Shown: one piece after another, positions 1 through 5,971 of the stretch
How the letters are laid out: each line of letters opens with the position of its first letter
How positions within the stretch are numbered: position 1 is the first letter of the stretch
Assembly (NCBI GenBank): GCA_023387375.1
Contig: JAEWIE010000034.1
Coordinates: forward strand, 1 to 6,043
Source of the DNA: Bacteroidota bacterium
GTDB lineage: Bacteria > Bacteroidota > Bacteroidia > Flavobacteriales > Weeksellaceae
Reading direction: 5' to 3'
Length of the DNA: 6,043 bases
Program-made: the position numbers and the translations under genes
Notes under the pieces: generated by a model
Told to the model about the DNA's origin: nothing
Databases searched by the model: none
The model's input: the letters and a program-made list of their open reading frames with translations, nothing else

Positions 1-2
1 CA

Positions 3-1580
3 GCCGGCTATGTGGACTTTCAAACGAGGAGTAAACTTGATAGAAACTTCGTAAAGGCGGAAGCAGGACAATTTGGGACTCTGCGGGGTGTAGTAGGAGT
101 CGATTTATTAAAAGGAAGTAAAAACAATAACCTTTTGATTGGTGGAGAGTTTTATGGAACGAATGGATATTTTGAACATCCACAGGATTTCGAACGCTGG
201 AACGGACTTTTGAAGTATAGTGGGAAGGTTGCGGAAAATAGTTTTCTAAGTGCTTCCTTTACGGCAATGTCGAGCGAATGGAATGCTTCGGGACAAATCC
301 CCGACCGGGCTGTGGAAGGTGGCAGCATTGGATGGTTTGGCGCTATAGACCCGAACGAAGGCGGAAAAACCTCAAGGTATAATCTTGGAGTAAACTTAAA
401 ATCCTATCTTTCAAACGGGGGCACGCTCACAAGCCAATTCTATTTCTCCAAGTATCTTTTTGAACTCTATTCCAATTTTACTTTCTTCTTAAACGATCCA
501 ATTAATGGTGACCAAATTAAGCAGAAGGAAAACCGTAATCTATACGGCGGAAGCGTCAATTATCAAAAGAGTTTTCGCCTCTTCAATTTGCCAACAGAAA
601 CAAACGTAGGTGTACAAGTACGAACAGACGATATTCGAGATTTAGAACTCTCTCGTACGAAAGACAGAATCTTAACGACCGAACAAATGAAATTTGGAAA
701 TGTCCTTGAAAGCAATTACAGCACTTACTGGCAACAAAAGTTTTATTTAAATGACAAATGGGATATCGCTCCTAGTATACGTGCTGATTATTTTGAAAAT
801 TCATACCAAGATAAATTGTCAAATGAGACCTCTAAAGCAAATTATACAACCCTAAGCCCGAAATTACAGATAAATTACAATGCGTCAGATAAAAGCAAAT
901 TCTATCTCTATCTGGGAAAAGGCTTTCATAGCAACGATTCCCGAGTAGTTGTAACGCCTGAAAGTAGGAGATCAACCACACCTGGGCTGGGTGCAGATTT
1001 GGGAACCGTTTTAAAAATAGGAAACAAACTACTACTGCAGACTGCTGCGTGGTATCTTTGGCTCCAGGACGAATTTGTCTATGTAGGCGACGAGGCCATC
1101 GTCGAGGCAAGTGGAAAAACACAGCGCTATGGGCTTGATTTAAGTGCGCGCTACGAGATCTTTAAATCTCTATTTGCAGACCTCGATTTGAGTCTTGCAA
1201 ACCCGCGAAGCATTGGCATTCAAAAATCGGAAAGCTACCTTCCGCTAGCCCCTCGTATAGTGAGTACCGGTGGTCTGACTTATAAAAAAGAGAAGGGCTT
1301 AAATGGGAGTGTACGGTATCGTTTTATGGGAGATAGACCCGCCAATGAGGATAATTCGGTTGTGGCAAAAGGTTATTTCATTTGGGACGGTGTCGTAAAC
1401 TATACAATGAAAAACTGGGTGCTTGGACTTTCTCTTCAAAATCTATTCAATGTGAAATGGAAGGAAACTCAATTCGATACGGAAAGTCGTCTTTACAATG
1501 AGATAGATCCGGTATCAGAAATTCATTTTACACCAGGGACACCTTTTTTCGCTAAGTTGAGTTTAACTCGGTATTTTTAA
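3..1580 (+). CDS. TonB-dependent outer-membrane receptor, C-terminal beta-barrel part (5' end outside window)
   Basis: The reading frame is open from the left edge (first full codon at 3). The GTG at 12 is internal, so the true start, signal peptide, any carboxypeptidase-like domain and most or all of the plug domain lie upstream. The visible 525 residues are rich in alternating aromatic/polar strands separated by polar loops, as expected for the 22-stranded barrel of TonB-dependent receptors. A loop at nt 279-377 carries a W-N-A-S-G-Q-I-P-x-R-A-V...I-D-P-x-E-G-G...S-R-Y pattern that I recall from this receptor superfamily. The protein ends in L-T-R-Y-F, the terminal aromatic that acts as the BAM assembly signal. 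The family imports siderophores, haem, cobalamin or glycans across the outer membrane using TonB-ExbBD energy. The substrate cannot be told from this part. No SusD-like partner follows; the next gene is convergent, so any partner would be upstream. Confidence 0.9.
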   Translation, partial: AGYVDFQTRSKLDRNFVKAEAGQFGTLRGVVGVDLLKGSKNNNLLIGGEFYGTNGYFEHPQDFERWNGLLKYSGKVAENSFLSASFTAMSSEWNASGQIPDRAVEGGSIGWFGAIDPNEGGKTSRYNLGVNLKSYLSNGGTLTSQFYFSKYLFELYSNFTFFLNDPINGDQIKQKENRNLYGGSVNYQKSFRLFNLPTETNVGVQVRTDDIRDLELSRTKDRILTTEQMKFGNVLESNYSTYWQQKFYLNDKWDIAPSIRADYFENSYQDKLSNETSKANYTTLSPKLQINYNASDKSKFYLYLGKGFHSNDSRVVVTPESRRSTTPGLGADLGTVLKIGNKLLLQTAAWYLWLQDEFVYVGDEAIVEASGKTQRYGLDLSARYEIFKSLFADLDLSLANPRSIGIQKSESYLPLAPRIVSTGGLTYKKEKGLNGSVRYRFMGDRPANEDNSVVAKGYFIWDGVVNYTMKNWVLGLSLQNLFNVKWKETQFDTESRLYNEIDPVSEIHFTPGTPFFAKLSLTRYF

Positions 1581-1686
1581 AATAATATAATAAAGAATTG
1601 CGCGGTATAGAGCTTAGGTTTTTATCTACTATTTCCTTTGGTTCCCTTTAAATTATTTAAGCCTCTTTTCAATCCGCCGTAAAATT

Positions 1687-1727
1687 AAAAAATCCTCTAA
1701 CAATCTAGATTGTAGAGGATTTTTTTT
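1687..1727. terminator. Bidirectional intrinsic terminator between the receptor gene and tRNA-Leu
   Basis: A 14-nt perfect palindrome (1700-1713, with TCTAGA at its centre) is flanked by TCCTCT (1693-1698) and AGAGGA (1714-1719), which also pair, leaving one unpaired A at 1699. The stem is bordered by six A on the left (1687-1692) and eight T on the right (1720-1727). Each strand therefore has a hairpin followed by a U-tract. On the + strand it lies about 110-145 nt after the receptor stop codon. On the - strand it begins one base after the tRNA 3' end. It probably stops transcription from both sides. Confidence 0.85.
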
Positions 1728-1728
1728 G

Positions 1729-1809
1729 TACCCAGGACCGGGATCGAACCGGTACGCCAAAGGCATTGGTGTTTGAGACCAACGCGTCTACCAATTCCGC
1801 CACCTGGGC
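1729..1809 (-). tRNA. tRNA-Leu (anticodon CAA)
   Basis: On the - strand an 81-nt cloverleaf folds completely. The acceptor GCCCAGG pairs with CCTGGGT, including a G1-U72 wobble that I also recall in an E. coli leucine tRNA. The D arm has a GCG/CGC stem and the conserved GG and AGA loop bases. The anticodon stem TTGGT/ACCAA encloses the loop CTCAAAC, giving anticodon CAA (genomic 1773-1775), which reads UUG. A long variable arm (GCC-TTT-GGC stem-loop) marks a class II tRNA, and the T arm ACCGG/CCGGT carries TTCGATC. The discriminator base is A73, as leucyl-tRNA synthetase requires. The 3' CCA is not encoded, so it must be added by the CCA-adding enzyme. The gene is single, with no tRNA neighbour in the window. 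Confidence 0.97.
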
Positions 1810-1821
1810 TATTTTGGTGTG

Positions 1822-1829
1822 CAAATATA
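1822..1829 (-). promoter_or_regulatory. Promoter -7 element for tRNA-Leu
   Basis: Read on the - strand this is TATATTTG, an exact match to the Bacteroidota sigma-A -7 consensus TAnnTTTG. It ends 13 nt before the first base of the tRNA, a normal distance for a short leader. The -33 region is only T-rich (TTTT at a 19-nt spacing), not a full TTTG. It lies between the hydrolase stop codon and the tRNA, so the tRNA need not be read through from the hydrolase. Confidence 0.6.
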
Positions 1830-1869
1830 AGGTAAAATTTAAAATCTAAAAATGTTTTTCTTGAATTTG

Positions 1870-2637
1870 TTAAAATTCAATTTCTAGTCCATCATAGGCT
1901 AAGGAAATGTTTGGATCCAAATCGGGGTCGTTTTCGAGATGAAGTCCAAAATGATGACTTATGTGAGTAAGAAGTAAAACTTTAGGTTTAAGCTCCTCAT
2001 TTAGTTTTTTAATGTCAGGAAGTATGAAATGGGCGGGGTGAAGATCTTCTTTTCGAATACAATTTAAAATGAGGTAATCAAGATCTTTTAAATTTTCTTT
2101 TTGCTCTTCCGGGATTGAACTTGCGTCCGTGATGTAGGCTAGTTTTTTGAATTTATATCCAAAGATGGGAAGCTTATAATGCAAGACGGGGATAGGGGTA
2201 ATTCGTGTGTCCCCAAGGGTAAAGGGAGTCGAATCAATTTCATGAATTTCAAAGGAAGGGGCACCTGGATATCGATTTTCAGTGAAAGCATAAGGAAACC
2301 TTCCTCTTATTTCTTTTGCCACTCGAGATTGACAGTAGAGGTCAAGGTCTTTACGGGTTCGAAAAATTATAGGTCTTACATCGTCGAGCCCAATGATATG
2401 GTCATTGTGTTCGTGCGTTATTAACAGGGAGTCCACTCTCGTCTCCTTAAATTTTAGCATTTGAGTGCGGAAATCAGGGCCGCAGTCAATTACTATTTTG
2501 TGATTTGAATCTGTGGTTAGGATTGCCGAGGCTCTTAAGCGCTGGTCTTTAGGGTTTTGAGAGGTGCAGACTTTACAGGTACATCCTATCACGGGGACGC
2601 CCTGAGAGGTTCCTGTGCCTAGAAATTTCAGTTTCAT
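1870..2637 (-). CDS. PhnP-like metallo-beta-lactamase-fold metal-dependent hydrolase
   Basis: This 255-residue protein has the whole MBL signature. The N-terminal strand and glycine loop is K-F-L-G-T-G-T-S-Q-G-V-P. The metal-binding T-H-E-H-N-D-H lies at residues 74-80 (ligands H75, H77, D79, H80), with further ligand candidates at H153 (V-L-H-Y), D171 (I-T-D-A-S) and H225 (L-T-H-I-S-H-H). A C-T-C-K-V-C cluster at residues 19-24 matches the structural zinc site known from E. coli PhnP (C-E-C-A-A-C there). PhnP is a cyclic ribose-phosphate phosphodiesterase of the C-P lyase pathway, but no phosphonate genes are nearby, so a phosphodiesterase role is only inferred and the substrate is unknown. 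There is no signal peptide, so it should be cytoplasmic. The ATG at 2637 directly begins the first beta-strand. It is divergent from the 474-residue gene with 44 bp between them. Family assignment is firm; the specific reaction is not. Confidence 0.9.
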   Translation of the reverse strand: MKLKFLGTGTSQGVPVIGCTCKVCTSQNPKDQRLRASAILTTDSNHKIVIDCGPDFRTQMLKFKETRVDSLLITHEHNDHIIGLDDVRPIIFRTRKDLDLYCQSRVAKEIRGRFPYAFTENRYPGAPSFEIHEIDSTPFTLGDTRITPIPVLHYKLPIFGYKFKKLAYITDASSIPEEQKENLKDLDYLILNCIRKEDLHPAHFILPDIKKLNEELKPKVLLLTHISHHFGLHLENDPDLDPNISLAYDGLEIEF

Positions 2638-2651
2638 TTTGCGCTCGGTTA

Positions 2652-2676
2652 TTATTTTGGTAAATTTACAAAAAAA
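2652..2676. promoter_or_regulatory. Divergent promoter region with face-to-face -7-like elements
   Basis: The 44-bp gap between two divergent start codons holds TTATTTTG on the + strand (2652-2659) and TTTTTTTG on the - strand (2669-2676). Each differs from TAnnTTTG by one base. Between them is the perfect palindrome GTAAATTTAC (2660-2669), extending to a near-perfect 20-bp inverted repeat (2655-2674). Expected transcription starts would lie inside it, giving leaders of roughly 15-25 nt. Neither element is an exact match, so the assignment is tentative. The + strand leader is A-rich, as is usual for translation initiation in this phylum. Confidence 0.4.
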
Positions 2677-2681
2677 TATAA

Positions 2682-4106
2682 ATGTCCGAGATTAAGCAAT
2701 TCTTAACCCCGAAACAGAAGGCATTAGCAATCAATTTAGACCATAATATTTACGGCACATTTGCAGAGATTGGTGCTGGTCAGGAAACCGTACGCCATTT
2801 TTTCAGGGCAGGGGGTGCCTCTAATACCATTGCAAAAGCAATGTCTGCTTACGACAAAGAATATAGCAATGCGATTTATGGAACGGAAGACAAAAATCGA
2901 TTTGTCACCCAAACGCGCCTAAAGAAAATGCTTCGTCATGAAATGCAGCTCATTAGTGAAAGATTAAATCAATCTGAGATGCCTAACCGTCGCTATTTTT
3001 CGTATGCAAATACGGTAACGACGATTAACTATCACAAAACCTTCAAAGGTCACGGATGGGTAGGTCTCATGTTTCAACACCAAGTAAACGCGGAGTATAG
3101 TGAGATTATTTTACATGTGCGATTTAAAGAAAACGAAGCGAGTTTGCAGCAAGAAACTTTAGGGAATCTTGGTGTGAATCTCATATACGGAGCCTTCAAT
3201 TATTTTGACAACCCCCGAGACTTACTCAAGTCACTTTATGATGATATTTCAGTAGACAAAATTGAAATTGATACCATTCATTTTGAAGGGCCTGCATTTC
3301 CTTATATAGACAACCGCCTTATGTCATTGCAACTTGTGAAGAAGGGAATGACCGATGCGGTGATTTTCAATTCAGAAGGAAAAAACATGTTGCCTGCCGA
3401 TATTCTCTATAAGAAGGATGTTTTTGCCGTGCGAGGTAGTTTTAGGCCCGTGACGCTTGTCAATACCGACATGTTTGAAAAGGGATTGCAGATGTTTTTG
3501 AAGGATACGGGAGGAAAACCTGAAGATACGGTCATTATCTTTGAAATCACCACCTTTAATCTGCGTGCTACGGGTAGGATTGATGAAAGGGATTTCTTAG
3601 ATAGGGTAGATATCTTGGCCAAACTGGGATATACGGTGATGGTATCCAATTTTTCAGAGTATTATAGACTAGCAGAATACTTCACAGACTATAACATTCG
3701 ATACTTTGGTATCGCCATGGGAGTAAACAATCTACTGATGGTTTTTGAAGAGCAGTATTACGAACATTTGTCGGGAGGTATTCTTGAAGCATTCGGGAAA
3801 TTTTTCCGAAAAGATATGCGAGTCTATCTTTATCCCTACAAAGATCCAGACACCAATTGTCTACTGACTTCAAAAACTTTGAAAGTAGATAAGAACGTGA
3901 AACAACTTTATAAATTTTTTATTGCCAACAGGCAAATTGTAGATGTAGAAGAATACGACCCTAATGTACTTGAAATCTATTCACGCGATGTGCTTAATAA
4001 GATCACAAACCAGGAAAGCGGCTGGGAGGATCAACTTCCAGAAGGCGTAGCGGAGATGATCAAGGAAAGAGGACTGTTTGGATACAAAGAATTTCATTTT
4101 GAATAA
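2682..4106 (+). CDS. Conserved 474-residue protein of unknown function (Bacteroidota family)
   Basis: I recognise this as a widespread Bacteroidota family, but not its function. My recollection is that relatives are sometimes auto-labelled nicotinate-nucleotide (NMN) adenylyltransferase or even TonB-dependent receptor. The sequence supports neither: there is no nucleotidyltransferase HxGH or ISSTxxR motif, no signal peptide and no barrel pattern. Visible conserved-looking blocks are A-E-I-G-A-G-Q (residues 28-34), G-H-G-W-V-G (123-128), G-P-A-F-P-Y-I-D-N-R-L-M-S-L (203-216), R-G-S-F-R-P-V-T (251-258), R-I-D-E-R-D-F-L-D-R (299-308), S-G-G-I-L-E-A-F-G (364-372), L-Y-P-Y-K (383-387) and a late S-G-W-E (446-449). 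The composition is that of a soluble mixed alpha/beta cytoplasmic protein. A-E-I-G-A-G-Q loosely resembles a dinucleotide- or SAM-binding glycine loop, which is only a suggestion. The ATG at 2682 has an A-rich leader. The GAF-domain gene follows after 3 bp, so the two are almost certainly co-transcribed. Confidence 0.85.
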   Translation: MSEIKQFLTPKQKALAINLDHNIYGTFAEIGAGQETVRHFFRAGGASNTIAKAMSAYDKEYSNAIYGTEDKNRFVTQTRLKKMLRHEMQLISERLNQSEMPNRRYFSYANTVTTINYHKTFKGHGWVGLMFQHQVNAEYSEIILHVRFKENEASLQQETLGNLGVNLIYGAFNYFDNPRDLLKSLYDDISVDKIEIDTIHFEGPAFPYIDNRLMSLQLVKKGMTDAVIFNSEGKNMLPADILYKKDVFAVRGSFRPVTLVNTDMFEKGLQMFLKDTGGKPEDTVIIFEITTFNLRATGRIDERDFLDRVDILAKLGYTVMVSNFSEYYRLAEYFTDYNIRYFGIAMGVNNLLMVFEEQYYEHLSGGILEAFGKFFRKDMRVYLYPYKDPDTNCLLTSKTLKVDKNVKQLYKFFIANRQIVDVEEYDPNVLEIYSRDVLNKITNQESGWEDQLPEGVAEMIKERGLFGYKEFHFE

Positions 4107-4109
4107 ATC

Positions 4110-4562
4110 ATGAAAGAGCTAAAGAAAAGATTATTGTTTATATTAGAAAGTCCTCAGGGAGACTTTGATAGCAAACTAAAAAAGATATGCCAATTGCTTG
4201 ATCAAGAGATTGAACATTTTAATTGGACGGGTTTCTATTTTCGAAATGGAGACAAAGAGGAGCTAGTGATTGGCCCTTATGTGGGTGCCGAAACAGATCA
4301 TACGGTCATTCCTTTTGGAAAAGGAATTTGTGGGCAAGTAGCCGTTTCGAATGAAACCTTTGTTGTTGATGATGTGAATCAGGAGTCGAATTACCTTGCC
4401 TGTTCAATTGAGACCAAAGCCGAAATAGTAGTTCCTATTATAAAAGATGGAATGAACATTGGACAAATTGACATTGACTCTCACACTCCCAATGCGTTTA
4501 CATCCGAAGACAAAGAGCTTTTGGAATGGCTTTGCGAGGAAATTGCAAAGATTATAGAATAG
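4110..4562 (+). CDS. Single-GAF-domain protein related to free methionine-(R)-sulfoxide reductase (fRMsr)
   Basis: This 150-residue cytoplasmic protein is one GAF domain, about the usual length of fRMsr proteins (E. coli MsrC/YebR). That family reduces free methionine-R-sulfoxide with thioredoxin. Aligned by eye, C74 (G-K-G-I-C-G) and C98 (Y-L-A-C-S) match E. coli C94 and C118 with the same 24-residue spacing. E105, D121 and D123 (A-E-I-V-V-P, I-D-I-D-S) match the E. coli pocket acids E125, D141 and D143, and W39-T-G-F-Y matches W-A-G-F-Y. The position equal to E. coli C84, which takes part in the catalytic disulfide, is H64 here. So it may reduce with a different resolving thiol, or only bind a ligand. 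From memory, T-D-H-T-V-I-P-F-G-K-G-I-C-G is common in Bacteroidota homologues, so H64 is probably a family trait. It starts 3 bp after the 474-residue gene and overlaps the convergent downstream gene by 11 bp. Confidence 0.88.
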   Translation: MKELKKRLLFILESPQGDFDSKLKKICQLLDQEIEHFNWTGFYFRNGDKEELVIGPYVGAETDHTVIPFGKGICGQVAVSNETFVVDDVNQESNYLACSIETKAEIVVPIIKDGMNIGQIDIDSHTPNAFTSEDKELLEWLCEEIAKIIE

Positions 4563-4580
4563 AGACAAGCTCTCTATAAT
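4551..4580. other. Inverted repeat at the convergent gene overlap
   Basis: ATTATAG (4551-4557) pairs with CTATAAT (4574-4580) and AGAG (4561-4564) with CTCT (4570-4573), closing a 5-nt loop and leaving a 3-nt bulge on one side. It covers the last codons of both the GAF gene and the opposing binding-protein gene. There is no following U-tract on either strand, so it is not a classical terminator. It could protect 3' ends or aid termination, or be chance. Confidence 0.35.
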
Positions 4581-5274
4581 GTGACTCAAACTCTAGTAGA
4601 TGAGTTCCATACCAACTAAAGGCTTCTCCATCTACGAGATGGATTTTAAGATGTGGATAAAGCGCTAGAAGCTCTTCTTTATGTTTTTCTTTAAAAGGGT
4701 AGGGTTCGCTTGAAAGAAGGAGGATTTGTTCTTTGGCAAGTGCCTCTAGGGTGATCATGGGATAGCGCTTTGATTTTTCGTGCGAATTTTTGAATCCTAA
4801 TTGTTCTATGACGGCGTGAATAAACGTGTCTCCACCCACACTTAAGTAAGGATCTTTCCAAATGAAATAAGTAAGAGATTTTCCTGGGCCTTTAGGAAGA
4901 GAGTTAAACATCTCGTCCAATTTCTTGTTAAAGCAATGCGCTAGATCCTGTTTTTGGAGACGTTCTCCAAGTTGCGTAAGAAACTCCTTATTGTCATTTA
5001 AAGTTTGGATATCAGTCACCCAAACATTGAATTCGGATTGAAGCGACTCGACCTGGTCTTTTTCGTTTTCTTCTTTGCTTGCCAAGATGAGATCAGGCTT
5101 AAGGGCTCTTATTTTTTCTAATTTGAGATCCTTCGTGCCACCAATGATTTGCACTTTAGTAACTTCTTCTTTAGGATGGATGCAGAATTTAGTTCTTCCT
5201 ACAATCTGGGAACTATCAAGTTCAAAGTCAAAAAGAGTTTTAGTGAAAGAAGGAACAAGAGAGACAATACGCAT
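4552..5274 (-). CDS. BtuF-like substrate-binding protein homologue (helical-backbone metal/cobalamin receptor fold), no signal peptide
   Basis: The protein has the pattern of class III (BtuF/FhuD-type) ABC binding proteins. Numbered from the ATG at 5274 (240 residues), it has an opening strand R-I-V-S-L-V-P-S, then V-G-R-T-K-F-C-I-H-P (25-34), I-G-G-T-K (44-48) with K-I-R-A-L-K-P-D-L-I-L-A (54-65), a charged linking helix near 95-125, and a second lobe with D-P-Y-L-S-V-G-G-D-T-F-I (141-152) and E-Q-L-G-F (157-161). S-S-E-P-Y-P-F (188-194) and D-G-E-A-F-S-W-Y-G (215-223) follow. An upstream in-frame TTG at 5283 would add three residues. I chose the ATG because M-R-I-V-S-L begins the first strand as in relatives. 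No signal peptide or lipobox precedes it, unlike true periplasmic BtuF, so it looks cytoplasmic. No permease, ATPase or cobalamin gene is visible. The ligand is unproven; a vitamin B12 or metal-chelate role is family-level inference. Confidence 0.85.
   Translation of the reverse strand: MRIVSLVPSFTKTLFDFELDSSQIVGRTKFCIHPKEEVTKVQIIGGTKDLKLEKIRALKPDLILASKEENEKDQVESLQSEFNVWVTDIQTLNDNKEFLTQLGERLQKQDLAHCFNKKLDEMFNSLPKGPGKSLTYFIWKDPYLSVGGDTFIHAVIEQLGFKNSHEKSKRYPMITLEALAKEQILLLSSEPYPFKEKHKEELLALYPHLKIHLVDGEAFSWYGTHLLEFESHYRELVSIL
4627..4647 (+). terminator. Possible weak + strand terminator inside the opposing gene
   Basis: TCCATCT (4627-4633) and AGATGGA (4637-4643) form a perfect 7-bp stem around an ACG loop, followed at once by TTTT on the + strand. 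It lies about 65 nt past the GAF stop codon, where the 474-residue/GAF transcript would need to end. The bases are also coding sequence of the opposing gene, and the U-tract is short, so confidence is low. Confidence 0.25.
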
Positions 5275-5327
5275 TCGAATCAATTTGAATATTAAGGGTC
5301 TTTAAACGAGAAAGGCCTAGCTTTTTT

Positions 5328-5335
5328 CAAAGATA
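5328..5335 (-). promoter_or_regulatory. Promoter -7 element for the BtuF-like gene
   Basis: On the - strand this reads TATCTTTG, an exact TAnnTTTG match, in the 106-bp gap between the lipoprotein stop codon and the BtuF-like ATG. The transcript would have a leader of about 45-50 nt. No clear TTTG at -33 is seen. It suggests the gene is not solely dependent on read-through from the lipoprotein gene. Confidence 0.5.
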
Positions 5336-5380
5336 CTAATCTTTTGGAAAGAAGAGAAGTGCGAAATAGGTGAAAAGTGC

Positions 5381-5947
5381 TTACTTACTTTTTCGAATGT
5401 ATTTTCGAATTTCGTTTAAGGCTCCGGTGGTACCAATCTTAATAGAGTTTTCTGTACTTCCAAGGATACGTTTGTTTTTGCGATAGGTATCGTACGAAGT
5501 TTCCCTTAAGAGTTCTCCGTTTGAATTGTACATTTTCAAACTTACAATGACTTGATTGGAGAGTACGTATTTCCCAAAACCAACTTTGAAATATTTTATT
5601 TTAGGAACTACGGCAAGGTCGAAATTATTGTTTTTACAAATTTCCGTTAAGGTCTCAACGTCTACTTCATCGTACAGCATCGGGGTTTCCACCCGGTTTA
5701 CGACAATATTTTTAGATTTGGAAAACTCTTGCGTAACGCCGTCAAAGAAAGTTTGGTAAGAGGGAAATCGAATCTCTTCAATTCCAGGGTCGATTTCTGG
5801 ATTGAAAAATAGCACCTGTTGTACGCTTTGCGCACCTAGATTAGAATCCGAAAAACTAGGTCCCTGTGCAGCGGATACATTTATGCAACTCTTTAAAATT
5901 ACAGCACTTGCCGCAACAAGTAAAATGGGAAATAGTAGTTTTTTCAT
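5381..5947 (-). CDS. Probable lipoprotein of unknown function
   Basis: The protein has 188 residues. It opens with M-K-K, a hydrophobic stretch (residues 4-18) and I-L-K-S-C with cysteine at 21, a plausible lipobox, although lysine at -2 is unusual. If C21 is not lipidated, residues 1-27 (through V-S-A-A) could instead be an ordinary signal peptide. No acidic surface-export signal follows the cysteine, so it would probably face the periplasm. The mature part is a small alpha/beta domain: a putative strand Q-V-L-F-F-N-P (44-50), a helix with F-F-D-G-V-T-Q-E-F (67-75), a T-L-T-E-I-C-K-N-N-N-F-D-L-A-V-V-P block (99-115), then strands with V-I-V-S-L-K-M-Y-N-S-N-G-E-L-L (133-147). The helix followed by F-D-L-A-V-V-P and paired strands loosely resembles small envelope-assembly domains (FlgO or CsgG type), but I cannot name a family. 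The ATG at 5947 is chosen because it starts the signal sequence. Confidence 0.75.
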   Translation of the reverse strand: MKKLLFPILLVAASAVILKSCINVSAAQGPSFSDSNLGAQSVQQVLFFNPEIDPGIEEIRFPSYQTFFDGVTQEFSKSKNIVVNRVETPMLYDEVDVETLTEICKNNNFDLAVVPKIKYFKVGFGKYVLSNQVIVSLKMYNSNGELLRETSYDTYRKNKRILGSTENSIKIGTTGALNEIRKYIRKSK

Positions 5948-5963
5948 CTTTGGAATAATGATG

Positions 5964-5971
5964 CAAAAATA
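5964..5971 (-). promoter_or_regulatory. Promoter -7 element for the lipoprotein gene
   Basis: On the - strand this reads TATTTTTG, an exact TAnnTTTG match, ending 16 nt before the ATG at 5947. The leader would be only about 10 nt. No clear -33 TTTG lies at the usual spacing. The rest of the right edge (5972-6043) is AT-rich with no gene that I can support. Confidence 0.5.

Noticed and set aside
832..1122. 96-residue open frame on the - strand inside the receptor gene
   Set aside because: It is antisense to well-formed receptor coding sequence, its protein is irregular in composition, and no promoter or homology-like pattern supports it.
1729..1809. tRNA-Leu as an integration site for a mobile element
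   Set aside because: No integrase gene and no repeat of the tRNA 3' end is visible anywhere in the window.
2179..2424. 81-residue open frame on the + strand inside the PhnP-like gene
   Set aside because: It lies opposite the metal-binding core of a clear MBL-fold gene and shows no domain pattern of its own.
2682..4106. Annotation of the 474-residue protein as nicotinate-nucleotide adenylyltransferase
   Set aside because: The HxGH and ISSTxxR motifs of that superfamily are absent and the length is more than twice that of NadD. I kept it as unknown function.
5075..5305. 76-residue + strand open frame opposite the start of the BtuF-like gene
   Set aside because: It is a shadow of the BtuF-like coding frame, and the convincing -7 element here points the other way.
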